The notes beneath the pieces are model-generated. The model saw only the letters and a program-made list of their open reading frames with translations, had not been told where the DNA came from and did no database searches. A stretch of DNA of 64,000 nucleotides from Prinia subflava. Its lineage: Eukaryota > Chordata > Aves > Passeriformes > Cisticolidae. The stretch spans positions 96,117,338-96,181,337 of the forward strand of contig NC_086247.1 of NCBI RefSeq assembly GCF_021018805.1, given 5' to 3'. Below, one piece after another: positions 22,553 to 34,556 of this stretch. A program made the translations under genes and the position numbers. Each line of letters begins with the position of its first letter. Within the stretch, counting starts at the first letter, position 1.

Positions 22553-23907
22553 TGTCATGGGTTAGCACTGGCCAGATGTTAATGCACCCATGAATATATG
22601 TTTTTTCCCTAACAACTACTGTGGGATGTGATCAGGAACAGAGCAGAGCAGGCTTAAATATTGAAAACAAAAAAAAAACCCCAAAACTTTATTAATTACA
22701 TAAGAACAGAGACAGAAAACTCTTAAACACACACAGAGACAGAAATAAAAACTTCTCAGAACATTTCTTCTCCCAGTTTCCACCCCCCACACATCACTCT
22801 CCATAGACCAAACCTTTGGGTTTTAAATCAAACAATCACCACTCAAAAAAACCAATCTTCAATTTAGCAAGGGAGAGAGGAGTCTCTCTCGCACCACAGA
22901 CTGTTCCTCAGAAAAACACGGGTCCACCCCTTATGTGTTTCCATGTCACCCGTGGCACTGCCCGGAGAAGTCTGCCAGGGTGACACTCTCTTTTTCTTAT
23001 GTCCAGCGCTCTCACTACTGTCCATAGGCTGAAGCTGCATACAGGGCTCTTTTAAGGATGCTTGCATGCTGAGCTCTCCCCTTTTTCTCCCTTGGGGCCG
23101 AGGGTTTCTTCTCTGAGGGCAGAGAGCACCACCACACCCTCTTCCTCTCTTCTCTGTTCACTCCACTGCAGCAAGTCGAGCTGGCCACATCCACCCCAAA
23201 ATGCAGTTTATGTTCAAAAGAGACTCAAGTTCAGTCTATGGCTAACATTATGCAAGAAAAGTCCAGCTCAGAAAGCTACTCCTCTCATTCTTTGCCCATC
23301 GGGTTCCTTCCAATCGTGCTTTATCATCTCGGTCTCAGGCCGCTTCCCTCTCTCCTCCGAAACCACCAGTCATGAGAATCAATGTCTAAGAAAAGTTTCT
23401 TTCTGCCAAGCAAGGGTTAAGAGTCTCTAGCTCTCGGCAGGGCTGCAGGCTCAGGCACTCCCAGGCTCGGCAACTCCCACGTGTCTGGGCATCTTCTACC
23501 GGAGGGGGGGGGAGGAGGGTGAGCACACACGGAAGGCACTTCCACAGTTTTCCACCCCTCCATCCTGGATGGGGCTAGATCAGTTCCAGAGTCCTGTCCA
23601 TTCTCTTCTCCCCCCGGGGCCCCAGCTTACTTTAGTTCCACCGCGTGGTTGTCCTGAGCCCGGCCACGTGGCTTCCCCCTCCTCCACTCAGCCCAAAGCT
23701 GAGCAGGGGAGAGGAGATGTTACCACTGCTGAAACCGGAACCCAAAAGAGACCAAACTCCCCTGGAGTCCTGCTTTTAACTCTTTGTGTCCTCAGAGGTG
23801 TGTCCAAACCTCCGAGTGACCAATCCAGGTGCCAGCAGAAAAGCTGATCACTGAATGGCTTGCCCACGTCCCCCTGGAAAAATTCACCTCCCCCCGTAAC
23901 CACGACA
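22553..23907 (-). mobile_element. Solo LTR, family K, copy 1 (1355 bp)
   Basis: Plus-strand ends are TGTCATGGGTTAG and CCACGACA, flanked by a perfect 5-bp duplication CAACC (22548-22552 and 23908-23912). Minus-strand AATAAA lies opposite TTTATT at 22688-22693. It is the inverted homologue of 37746-39138 along its full length. The long U3 (over 1 kb) gives frames such as 23062-23430 (122 residues) that are not genes. A 5-bp duplication fits ERV1 or ERVL-type elements. Confidence 0.9.
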
Positions 23908-23912
23908 CAACC

Positions 23913-26798
23913 TCTTTCATTTCAAATTCTTTCTGAAAACATCCCATTTCTATTGCACCCTTTTAGGGTTATTTTCTCAGAAATTCATGGACAATATGTC
24001 ACACAGGTATATAGTACGCACTCAGTAATGTTTATTGGTTTCAAGCTTCCTTTGACCATCTCATGTGCACACTTTATCTGTGAAAATATCTCCATCACTC
24101 TTGTGCCTAGCATTTCAACCAAGTAACTTCAAATAGCCATTTTATCATTAAAAATTGCCAAGGAAAATGTCGAGTGTATGTTTTTCTGCCAGAGTTGCTT
24201 TCCTCTGAGGCTACTCCCAATAGACAAGTGAGTCCTTTAAAGGGCTGAATTTTTGCCATCTCTCAGAATTAGAAGAACAAGTGTGATTCCATTTGAAAGC
24301 ATATACAATGATCTCCAGTGATCTCTTCATAAGCATCAGCACAATATTAAATCTGAAAATCATAATGATACATTTGAAAGAAAAATTAATGCAATAAACT
24401 TATTTCAGGGATGGTTAAATATCAGCTTTCAAGTAACTCTTAGGTCCAGGACTGTGAGTCTGATTTTAGACTCTTGATGAAAGTAGAGGGAAGACTACTC
24501 CTAGTCATGTGCAGTGACTCAGTTGGCACCAGGGCCCCAATTTTGTTGGATGGTCTTGAAACATATTGAGAGAAGGCACCTCTCTATGTGACTTTGGGAG
24601 CAAAGATCTTGTTCTCTTTTTCATACTAGCACTTATATTACCAGAACTTAGTTAGGAATGGGTAACCCTGTCACACTGCTGCAGTACCTGTTCACCATGA
24701 CAGTTTTGCCCCACTGTATTTGGCTGCTTTTTTTGTGGATGCCTAGAGATGCTAATTGAAAGTCTGCTGATCAGATGGCTCTCCAGGTATTAATGTTAAT
24801 CCTTTTAAACTAGATTTTGCTTTCATGTTTGTTCTTGATTCATCCTTTCCTTTTTTAAGATGTCCTAGAGGGTCAAGTGAACCTAGTTGGGAGAGAACAA
24901 ACAGTATGACAAGTCCAAGAGAACAAGTCCTTTTTTTGTGACACTTAAAAGGACAGGGGGAAGTAACATCAAACAAGAAGATAATGGAATCTCATAGTTT
25001 CCTTACTACTGATCTATAGGGACGTAGCAGGGGCTGGCTGGGGTTAAGATGAACTTACTATAAGCTGGGGTTAAGCTGAACTCACAAAGTTTACATGAAA
25101 TGGATGGTCTGCATTCTTCTCTTTATACATGTTATTATAAACCAAGAATTTCTTCTTTGAAAGAGCCAATTGCATTTCAGTTTTAAATTAGCATGAGTGA
25201 TGAGGCAGAGCTAGTAATTCTCAAATTATTAGTTAAAAAATAAGTTCAGATGGTGGAATCATCTAAAAAGATGGCATAGACTCCAATTTATGCTGCTATT
25301 ATAGGATAGAAAACATGTTGGCAAGATGTATTAGTATCAGTGGCTTTATTTTACCTCTGAAATGAAAAGGAGGCAAAAAACAATGGTTAAAAATTAATTT
25401 TCTATATTGCTCTTGATTTTTCTTTTCCAGAAGGAAGACATAATTATATAATAGGCCATCTGAATTTCTATCATTAGGTGTTTCAAATAATTGTAACATT
25501 AGATATTCTGCCTCAGAATATTCTAAAAGGTCTTAACATATATTTGAAGGGAAAACAGCATGATTTTCACTCTAGGAAAATGTTCTAAAGACTTAGGAGG
25601 TTGTTTTTGTTTATGTGTTCAAGGGAAGTGGTAGATTTTTCCAGTATGATTATATTAGACAAGTATTTTTCTCTTGGAAAAAATAAAATTAAATTAACTT
25701 AAAATTCCCACTAATGCCAGAGCTTTGCAGTTATGATATTTTGTCAGGCCTTATCCTTGGGTGATTTATCAGCTTTGTGTGAGAGGCTGCTGTGACACTG
25801 ATTATTTAATTCCCTTTCCAGTCCAAAATGGAGTCAGAACTGAATGCAAGGATCAACCCTGCCTCAATTTCTGTACGTAATTATTCCTCAGCACATCCTA
25901 ATGTCACCTGAAAACTCACTGTTTTAATCTTTACTTTTCAACCTCTTCTTTAAATTGTAATTTCTTTGGGTGTAATATTGTAAGGGAGGTCAAACTCCCT
26001 GAACAACCTTTTGTGAGATCAGACTTATGAGAAGCAGTTTTTGTGATGTTCTTGGTTTCTTTTTTTTTCCCCTTGGAAATTGACTGTGGGAGACAGGAAA
26101 TCGTTCACATATGATTTCTGATAACTTCAGTTCAATGTCTGCTGTTTTTACAGCTCATAACATTTTATGATAATAAACACCTGCATTTTGTGTTGCTGGA
26201 AGAAGAAAAAGGTGTATGAGTCCTCCTGTTTTACATCAGCAAAAAACAGAGTGAATAGTGAATGCAAAGTAAAGCAAATAAAGTAACTTTTTCAGAGTTG
26301 CTTAGCAAATACATAAAAGACCTTAGGTTTTCTGATCCTAATTGTAATGCTTTTCCACTGAAGCACATTATTTTTTAAGTAATGAGTTATCACTTGTGCA
26401 AAGCAAGGAAAAACAAGAGTCCAAATGTATCTCTGTATCTCTATCTCTGTAGCATTTTCCCTTGCACACTAGGCTTGTGTATTATAACTTAGTATCTTTG
26501 ACTGTAAGAAAACGTGCAAATGTGAATACTGTACATTAGAGCTCAGTCACCAATATTATGCAGACCATAATATCCCTGCAGCAATATTCTGACCTCTGCT
26601 ATGGATAACCTATAGAAACATACAGAAGGAATAGGAAGAAAAGTAGTTCTTCCAGGAAAAAATTTAGAGGGCTTATGGACTGAATAACAAGCAAATAGCT
26701 GCTTTGGCTCAAAATGTTCACAAGTCCATAAGTCTTTAGCATCATTTCATGGTAGGGTGTTTTGCAACAGAAAAGTCAGAATAAAACAGCAAGAATCT

Positions 26799-26848
<50 letters not shown>

Positions 26849-27411
26849 GTGTGCTAACTCCTCTTTGCAGATTGCAGGCCAAAATGACAACTGTAAAAGA
26901 CTGAGTCAGTGGGGTCATTATTAGTCATATTCTATTCAAGATGTTGATGAATCCTGTGGGCCAATCATCATTTTGTTATTAAATGTATTATTTCATCTAA
27001 TGAATACATTCTGGAGGAAAGTGGCATAAGTTTTGTTATTTTATGTAGACAGGAAATGCCCAAGACTGTGTATTTTGTTCCCTCTTCATTATTATTATTT
27101 AACAAGTCAGGTTAATTCATACTGTCCCTGTTACTAATGTTATTGAGTACATGACAATGTTGGGGAAAATGGGAGTTAGACTAACACAGATTACAAAGCA
27201 GTATGTAACTGGAATTCTTTTCAAAGTCCTCAGCATAATGCCTGGTTCCTTAAATGCAAGTTGTCTGTCATATTTTTAATGACCAAGAGGGGGAAAAACC
27301 AATCTGTTGAAACGGGTTGAAGAGTTTTTTTGGGGGGGGTTGTTTGTTTGTTTTGTTTTCTTCATAACTCTGGAGAGGAGGGGGTGGATGTCTTTCTGTT
27401 AATGGGCCAAC
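23913..27411. other. Non-coding stretch
   Basis: AT-rich, with no gene and no LTR pair recognised. A 45-T homopolymer lies at 26802-26846. Frames are at most about 90 residues and have no domains. Confidence 0.55.
26802..26846. repeat. Poly-T tract (45 T)
   Basis: An uninterrupted run of 45 T. The left flank ends AATCTAAC and the right flank starts GCGTGTGC. On the minus strand this is a long poly-A, but no retroposed body is recognisable beside it. The length may be affected by sequencing error. Confidence 0.9.
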
Positions 27412-28023
27412 TGTTAAAAGCAGAGGGAGCAATGTTTCTTATCTCTTCCACAACCCATCCTCCCTCCAGGGGGATATCTGCTGCTAATGAGCCATTAAGG
27501 CTCACCACATGGCTGATAATATTACATCATCCCATAGTGAGATGCTCCACCCAGTGGGAGGATCCAAGAATTTCTGCCTGGATAAAACCCAGACATTCAG
27601 AACACCACAGCCTTCTGGTTTTCCACTGGATTTCTCAGAGGTGGACGAAACCTATCTCACCATCACTGGATCCTTCTACAGGATCATCTCTACTTCTACA
27701 GAACCACACCTGTTACTTCAGGAGGACATACTTGGACTGCTTCCAACACGCTGACCAACTGGGTGTCAGGCTGTATTCTAACTTTGTCAGAGTTTCTAGT
27801 ATTTTTATTTGTTTATTTATTTGTTTTTGTACTACTACATTTGTATTTTTTTTATAATACAAATATAATCCTAGTAAAGAACTGTTATTCCTATTCCCAT
27901 ATCTTTGCCTGAAAGCCCCTAATTGCAAAATTAAAATAATTTGGAGAGAGGGGGTTTACATTCTCTATTCCAAGGGAAGCTACCGCTTTCCCTGGCGGAC
28001 ACCTGTCTTCCGAAACCAAGACA
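27412..28023 (+). mobile_element. LTR, family C, related to A in its 3' half
   Basis: Begins TGTTAAAAGCAG and ends GAAACCAAGACA. From the CTAGTAAAGAACTGTTATTCC block onward it matches LTRs A and B, while its 5' half matches 28413-28860 instead. It is thus a mosaic relative of family A. No target duplication is visible, so the 5' end is uncertain. The 175-residue frame at 27330-27857 is not a gene. Confidence 0.7.
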
Positions 28024-28412
28024 AAACCTCAAGCAATTCCAGCTACTTTCTGTTAAGTTTCCAATTAAACAGGTGAAGTACAATGAAACATGTGATGGCT
28101 GTTACTTGAAAGAATTAGGTACATCTTCAGTATCCATCCTTTTGTTTGACAGCTACAATATGTCCTGTGGAAAACAGCCTGAATAGTTTTCAATCATTAT
28201 AATCCAGTTTAATCACGGTTTTCAGCGAGAGAGAAATATTTTATTTTAAGAAAATAAATGCAGCCTCAAAACTTGAAAAAAAAATTTTCTTAGAGGAACT
28301 GATAAGTGAAGAAGGTTTTAAAACACTTCCCTTCCAGAAGAACATTAAGTGAACAGTAGTGTCTTAGGTTACAATGTAAAATGTGACCAAAAGTATATAT
28401 TCTATTACCATC

Positions 28413-28860
28413 TGTTAAAAATGGGTGAGGCAATGTTCTTTATCGCTTCCATGACCCATCCTCCCTCAAGGGGGATATCTTCTATTAATGGGCTATTGAA
28501 TCTCGCTGCACGGCTGATAAAATTACATCATTCCAGTGAGATGCTCCACCCAGGGGGAGGAATGCATTCTTACCTGGATATTATCTGAGGTTTCAAATAC
28601 CACGAGCAGCCTTATCTACTGAATTCCCAAAGGAAAATAACTCCATAACTATTACTGGGCCTTCAGAGGAAGATCAAACCCTTCTACAGGATCACTGCTT
28701 CAATAGAACCATATCTGTAGCTCCAAGAGGCCTGCAGCCACCATTTAATTGGACTGCTACCAACAGCTTGACCAATAAGATATCAGGTTGTATTCTGACT
28801 CTGTCAATGTTTCTGTATTATTGCAGTTATTTTAATTTTCCTACTAAATTGTATTTCTGA
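28413..28860 (+). mobile_element. LTR, family C, 3'-truncated copy
   Basis: Aligns with about the first 450 bp of 27412-28023, starting TGTTAAAAATGGG and including the CATCCTCCCTC(A/C)AGGGGGATATCT and GAGATGCTCCACCCAG blocks. The 3' polyadenylation half is missing. The truncation point lies beside the broken 3' side of the CR1 at 28950, so a deletion may have joined the two. Confidence 0.7.
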
Positions 28861-28949
28861 CTTGGGATCTCCCACTGGTTTGTTTTCAAACTAGTACAAG
28901 TAGGAAAAGGAAAGTTTCCCCAATGGCTGGGTTACTGTACTAATGAAAG

Positions 28950-30094
28950 AATCAATACTCTCATTCATGTTATCAATAAAAATATTAAACAGAACTGGCC
29001 ACAACACAGACCCCTGAGGGACACCGCTGGTCACTGGCCACCAGCTGGATGGTTGAACGCAGAACTGTTTAGAACTGTTCACCACCACTCTCTGGGCTCG
29101 GCCATCTAGACAGTTCCTAACCCAGCAAAGAGTGCTCCTCTCTAAGCTGTGGGCTGCCAGCTTTCCCAGGAGTATGCTGTGGGAGACAGTGTCAAATGCC
29201 TTGCTGAAGTCCAAACAGACAACATCCACAGCTTTCCCTGCATCGACCAGGCAGGTCACCTGGTCATAAAAGATCAGGTTGATTGTGGGAACTGACAGAG
29301 GTGAGATTTTAGGCTTCAGGCACTAGCTAGAGTCTATGGGAAAGACAAGTGAGCGACTCTCTCATTCTGGCCTAGGAAAATCCTAAGGAGGAATCCAAAT
29401 GGAAGCTGAAAAACCATTAGCAGGTGGTGTTTTTCTAACTTGTTTACTGGCAGAGATGTTTACAAAGAGGTACGCTCTAAATGACCAATCATACTTATTG
29501 TACTGAAGTACTGTATAAAAAGAGTGTGTTTCTAAGAAACCTTCGCTGTATTGCCCTCTGATGAAGGCTCAGAGTCTTGTATCGTTATTTCACTATCCCA
29601 AATTGTAACGATAGTTGGTCAAACACGACCTACCCCTCCTAAACCCTGGGTCTGGCTGGGTCTGATACCCTGGTCATCTTGTAAGTGCTCAATAATAGCA
29701 CTCAGTATAAACTGCTCCATTATCTTACCTGGTACTGAAGTCAGGCTAACTGGCCTATAATTACCAGGATCCTGCTTTCTACCCTCTTTATGAATGGGAA
29801 TCATATTGGCCAGCTTCTAGTCATCTGGAACCTCACTCACCATTAAGCCAAATTTCCTGGTAAATGATGGAGTGGCTTCGCAAGCTCATCTACCAGCTCC
29901 CTCATTCCCCTGGGATGGATCCCATCTGGGCCCATTTATGGACATTCATGCAGTTCAACACTTCTCTGACTGCCTCCTCCTGGATAACAGGAGGACCATT
30001 CTGTTCTTTGACACCATTCCCCAATCCAGAACAGCATGAGAACAAATGCACAGATGGCCTTTTTTTGAAACATGGGAAGAAGCAGGGCATATGT
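28950..30094 (-). mobile_element. CR1 LINE fragment, RT ORF2, split by LTR L
   Basis: Read on the minus strand. The right part (29614-30094) encodes PPVIQEEAVREVLNC, a PIHKEGRKQDPGNYRPVSLT-like block and EQFILSAI. The left part (28950-29283) encodes [20 protein letters not shown] with the RT catalytic-domain A motif, followed by SGVPQGS and LFNIFIDNM. The solo LTR at 29284-29613 separates them. Both CR1 ends are missing, including the 3' end, which is unusual because CR1 copies are normally 5'-truncated. The element is decayed and inactive. Confidence 0.88.
29284..29613 (+). mobile_element. Solo LTR, family L, copy 1, inside CR1
   Basis: This 330-bp unit begins TGTGGGAACTGAC and ends TGTAACGATA, with GTTGAT (29278-29283) and GTTGGT (29614-29619) as a 6-bp duplication with one change. 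CR1 continuity confirms both junctions. TATA is followed by an AAGAAA where the sister copy at 34557 has AATAAA. The 6-bp duplication points to an ERV2 (ERVK-like) family. Confidence 0.85.
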
Positions 30095-31432
30095 TGTGGG
30101 AGACAGCTATGAGGGGGGACGAAATAACTACAGAGTTGCTTATGATGTGGTGCTCAGTTTGGGACTCATTGCTACAGATACAGGTCGATAGAGAAGTGGC
30201 CACTGCAGGTGTTGCCACTTCCCCAGTCCCAGCTGCAGCCACCATTCCAGCAGCTGATGCCCCTCTGTGGCCATGTCCTCTTTGTCTCCTCTTCCCTCCA
30301 TGACTGCTCCTTCTGTGAAGGGTCCTATCCTGATGGTATTGCCTGAGAATTACCTTCTTCCCCCAGACATAATGACAAAATTCCACGGTTTGGGAAGTGG
30401 CACCGGCCTGGAGTTGCTGTGACCCCTACATCTGTGTGAGTGTGGTGGCCTGCAGAGGTTTGGGGTGGCAGCCAGGAGCCTGCAGGGGGACTGAGGAGGT
30501 GCTGCTGGCTGCTGCAGCTTCCCTTGCGAGGCACTCACCTCTGCCTCTGTGGGGGTGATGTGGGGCTAACCAAGGGCCATTCCTGGGTGCTGCCGCTGCA
30601 GATGCAGCTGGTGCTGTTGATCCCCAGGGAGACCTGGCAGATACTGTCCCAGTATCATTAGGCAGTCCCTGGCTGTGCTCTGCAGCTCACAGGGCACTGT
30701 GGTGAAGGTGCGCGGAGGCTGCTGACGAATCTCGTCCACAACCTGAGTTTGTTTTGACACAATATCAGATAGAGCAGCTTGTGGGGCAGGTAGCTGAAGT
30801 TGTGCAGGTTTCTGAGAGTTGTTTTTGGTGTGGTCAGGGAAGGCATTTCGGGGGGGCTGTCCTGACCAGCCTTGCAGCTGTTCAGTGCCAGGGAATGGCA
30901 GGTTGCGCACTTTGCTTATTTGGAATAAAAGAAATAGAGTGAAGCTATGCACTCTGCTTATTTGGTATGAAGGAGATGGGATGAAGCTGTGCACCTTGCT
31001 TATTGGTATAAAGGAAGTTGCTTGGAAGCAAACATACAAGTTGCCTTTTTTATTTAAATGTGGGAGAGTGCTGATTGTGCTTTTGCTCATGCTGCTGCCT
31101 ACTGCTCCCTGCAGGTGCAGTGGAGCAAGCCCTGCATCCCCCCAAGGTACGGCCACAGTCTGGCAGGGTCTAGGGGTGGTGCCAGGTTACCCCAGACTGC
31201 CAGTGTGCATAGCGGCAGCACGGTGGCACAACGAGACACAGAGGAGTTGGCTGGCGTGGATGGAGCAGCAGCAGTGCTGATGGAGAGGCCGCTAGGTGAG
31301 GAGCGAGACACTGGCGACAGAGCTGTGGGAGCGACAGCAGCTCAGGGTGCAAGGAAAACCTTCATGGTGTAGCGCAGCCTGTGGAGAGTGCAGGAGGAGG
31401 TTTGCTGAGTAGCTGCTGCACTGGATCAAAAG
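30095..31432 (+). mobile_element. Decayed ERV interior, GC-rich part
   Basis: The CR1 stops abruptly at TGTGGGAGA (30095), the same nine bases that start the LTR at 33120. This suggests the left edge of an ERV, though the next bases do not align with that LTR. The sequence is GC-rich and has broken frames. A plus-strand frame at 31058-31372 and a minus-strand frame of 196 residues at 30566-31156 have no named domain. A 42-bp tandem repeat sits at 30907-31032. The family is not recognised. Confidence 0.4.
30907..31032. repeat. 42-bp minisatellite, three copies
   Basis: Three 42-bp units start at 30907, 30949 and 30991. Each begins GCAC(T/C)(T/C)TGCTTATT and the last is the most diverged. Because 42 is a multiple of three, the array stays open on the minus strand and would give a 14-residue repeat with ISKVHSF-like cores. 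This explains the long minus-strand frame. Confidence 0.85.
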
Positions 31433-32118
31433 TGTTATAAATGCCAATCCAATAGTCCAATTGAAAATATGATTTGGCTTATTAAAAATCAAATTACAAA
31501 ATTTCGGTAAAATCAACAAGCAGAGTTACAGTGACGATAACCCGGGGATCGTCAAAGGGTCAACTGGGACGCAGCCTCTAGAGCACTGCCATCCCCCCAA
31601 AGTTCATGAATTGGCCCCATTTGGGGTCCAGGTTTTATACACTTCATTTTGCCCCTGGCATAAGATTTTCCCACAGTTCTTTGTTTCCAGGGACTAGTTA
31701 TTCGAATTCATTGCCATCGTTGGTTTGCTGAATGGAGTCTCCTCTGGGAGGGAGAAGTGTCAATTTTAGTCCTCCAGTGGGTGACTGAAAGCCGAGATTT
31801 TTGAATGGAAAAGCGTTCTCCTCCAGAGATCGGTGCGCTGATGATGCTCTGATGGCTCGGCCACCCACAGGAGGAAGGATTGATTGCTTATCTTAATGTG
31901 TCCTCCTTTCTGATGCCAATGATGGTGCCCGGGTTCTCAACATTTCATTGTCTCCTTCTAAATGGTGGTTTCAAAGTGGAGCCTGCCTTGGAATTCATAA
32001 ATTCCGTGGCTGGCTGGAACTAAGGTTACATTTTCATATAACATATTTCAGTTGGTGCTTATGATTTTAACTTACTATAATCCATAAGAACATGAATTAA
32101 CATACCATATTTATCACA
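31433..32118 (-). mobile_element. Solo LTR, family G, copy 2
   Basis: This 686-bp unit has a perfect 5-bp duplication AAAAG (31428-31432 and 32119-32123). Plus-strand ends are TGTTATAAATGCC and TTTATCACA. Homologous to 21558-22214 and in the same orientation. It splits the decayed ERV interior on its two sides. Confidence 0.88.
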
Positions 32119-32123
32119 AAAAG

Positions 32124-32490
32124 CAACACAGAGCTCCAAGAGGCAGAGTCAGAGCTGCACAAAAGGCACGTAAGAGAAGCTTGGAATGACCAACTATTGC
32201 AACAAAACCAAAAAGAGGTGACTGAACTTTAAGAACAGGAACATCATGAAAATGAGTACAAAGCTGCAAGAGGGGAAGTGTTGAAAAGAACAAGACAAGA
32301 GGAAGAGAGGCAGCAAGCAGAGACGTTGCTTCAGCAGATAGAAGAATTGAAATTGCAGGAGACAAAAGCAACAAAAGCTGAAAAAGGAACAAGAGAATTT
32401 GTTAAAGCAGCAGTGGGAGCTGGAGACAGAGTAGCTCTATTCCAAACAATGTGTTTATTTGCTGGTGAAACATATATATTGTATTTATGA
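32124..32490 (+). pseudogene. Charged coiled-coil ORF remnant, gag-like
   Basis: The frame that contains 32278-32490 extends left through one in-frame TAA (32230-32232) to the LTR junction. Without the LTR it would run on into upstream DNA until a TAG. The product is rich in Glu, Gln, Lys and Arg with heptad-like spacing (for example QAETLLQQIEELKLQ), so a coiled coil is likely. Its place before a 3' LTR suggests a gag-region fragment of an ERV or a captured host segment. No retroviral motif proves this. Confidence 0.4.
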
Positions 32491-33119
32491 ATTGCAGCCA
32501 TTAATCTTTGTTAATAGGCATATCTTTGTTCCATAGGCATAGGTGTAAAGGTTAATATTCCATAGGTATGGGTGTAAAGACTTTGTTGATATGTGTTTGT
32601 TAATATCTCATAAGCATAAGTGGGAAGATTGGGATAATGTGTGCTGTGTGAATTTGGAACAGTTTATGAAAGGCCTATTGTTGCTGTTCTATACTGTTAA
32701 AAGCAAAAGTAAACCAAAACAAACAAAAAGAGAGGGTTAACAATTAATGAGAAAGGAATGCAGAATGAAGTGGAAAAGGTTGTTATGCCACTTTCCCTCT
32801 GAGTCTACATTTTGAATAACACGGGTAGCCTGTCTGAAGGAAGATAGAGTACATGGCATCAAGACAGTTTTAACATACAGAATAGTTTCATATGTGAGGA
32901 AAATCTTAAGTAGTGAAATAAAACTCTTGGCTCTGAAAAAAGGTGGATATCTGATTAATTTAAAATAGCTCTATGATGTTCTTACTGTGACATGTTGCCT
33001 AAACATTTGTATAACTGTTAGTCCTATGTGAAATATGTGAATGTGTTATAATGTCAGTTTACTTGAACATGTCTTTCTGGAGATGCCGCAATTTTGTAAT
33101 TAAAAGAAAGAGGGGGAGT
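32491..33119 (+). mobile_element. ERV interior, 3' part with polypurine tract
   Basis: Non-coding, AT-rich sequence with three short GCATA(G)GTGTAAAG-like direct repeats at about 32518-32580. It ends in a purine-rich tract AAAAGAAAGAGGGGGAG (33102-33118) directly before the LTR start. This is the expected plus-strand priming site of a retroelement. No env or pol frame is visible. Confidence 0.5.
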
Positions 33120-33383
33120 TGTGGGAGAATGGATCGTAAAAGAATATAGTGCTGCAGGCAATCTCGCCCCTGATAAGTTGCAGCTGTGTAAGACAGGTGA
33201 CCAGCATTGAAGGAGAAGCATGGAATGCTTTGGATGTGTATTGACCAATCACAAAAGAGTAAAAGGACACTCAGGTGTTACGTGTGTGAGAGACAGGGTA
33301 CAAAAGGCTGTACTGGGGAATAATAAAGTGCTGATGCTTGAAACAGTTCTTGGTGTCCTCAGTTGTGTATCCTCAGTCAGTGA
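33120..33383 (+). mobile_element. Short 3' LTR, family O
   Basis: Starts TGTGGGAGAATGG straight after a polypurine tract. It contains a CCAATCAC box near 33244, a GGTACAAAAGG TATA-like element near 33297 and AATAAA at 33322-33327. The 3' end near GTCCTCA or TATCCTCA is not fixed by a duplication, so it is approximate. No full 5' partner was found in the window. Confidence 0.6.
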
Positions 33384-34556
33384 AATGTTTTAGAGAGTCA
33401 ACTGCCACTATGGTTTATCAGGGGTGTTTAAAATCTGGGGAAAAAAAAGCTGAATAATGCCAGAGCTAATTAAATTTAGATAACTGACGTGAATAGGCAG
33501 TCTCATTCATTCCTGACTTGTTTCATTTCCTAACATATACATAAAACTAAGCAAAGAAATGCTGATGGTAATAGGAGTAAAGTGAAGTTTATCTCAAAGT
33601 CTTTGAGATTTCTATTTATTGTTAGCCAACAAGTACATTTTCTTTTAAGGACTCCTTCGGACCTCAGGAATTTGCTATGACAAAAATGACCACTTAAATC
33701 ATGATGATCAGGACATGATTGTCTGGTATGTCTGAACTGGCTTTTGAAAGCAGAGTTCATTGTCAAACCCTGTGTGATGACCAGCTTTGAGCATGACCTG
33801 CTCCCTGAGAATGCTGCTGTTCATCCAAGTATTTGTCGTGCTGCGGTACTTAGTTTTTAGATTTTTCCCATTAACCCTCATACAGCTGGTCATGGATCCC
33901 CTTTCTGAGGAAGGGTTAACACTTATTCGAGTCCACTTATCTTGATTCCAACTCCAGCCATCTGGTAATTTAAGGAGAGGTCATTATATAAAAGTAATCT
34001 TGAGATAACTTTCTGTTTTCCAAACCATTTTTCAACCCTGCGGTCTTTGAGAAAAGGTACTTATGTCCTAGATCCCTTTCAAAGTCACCAAAGCTAGGAT
34101 TTCTCTGTTACTTTTTGGGCAATTAGGTTACAATAGTAATCTTAATTGCACCTTTACTGCCTGTATAGAATATAAGCAGTTTTAGTAGCAAGAGCTTATG
34201 ATTTGAAAAAAAATAATGCATATGTTTTCGCAAAATGCAGCACATAATCTATATGTGAGAGTACATGTATGAATATATTCAGACTGGTTGTTATTCATAT
34301 CTCAAGTTACTTCTGAACCCCAGAATGTACTTTAACACATGGTTAAACTGGTGGTGTATTAATTTAAAGAATGCAGCATTAAGCATTAAACCATGTTGAT
34401 GGTGGATCTGGGGCATACCACAGAGCTGCTCTTTTCCTTAGGTCATGATTTAAGAGTTCAGTTATGTTGTTAGACATGCTGCCCTACACATGGACTGAAG
34501 TCAGTAATTTTTTCAGGAGTTGTCACATATAGAGTAAGATGTATCTTTTTGGTTCC
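33384..34556. other. Non-coding, no recognised feature
   Basis: AT-rich sequence with chance frames of at most 78 residues. It ends with GGTTCC, the target duplication of the next LTR. Confidence 0.5.

Noticed and set aside
23062..23430. 122-residue ORF resembling a frame at 38416-38628
   Set aside because: The similarity arises because both are in copies of the same family K LTR. The frames are not kept along their length.
27330..27857. 175-residue plus-strand ORF
   Set aside because: It lies almost wholly in the LTR at 27412-28023, and the related copy at 28413 does not keep the frame.
21558..32118. One provirus bounded by the two family G LTRs
   Set aside because: Each copy has its own distinct 5-bp duplication, and the DNA between holds unrelated LTRs and a CR1.
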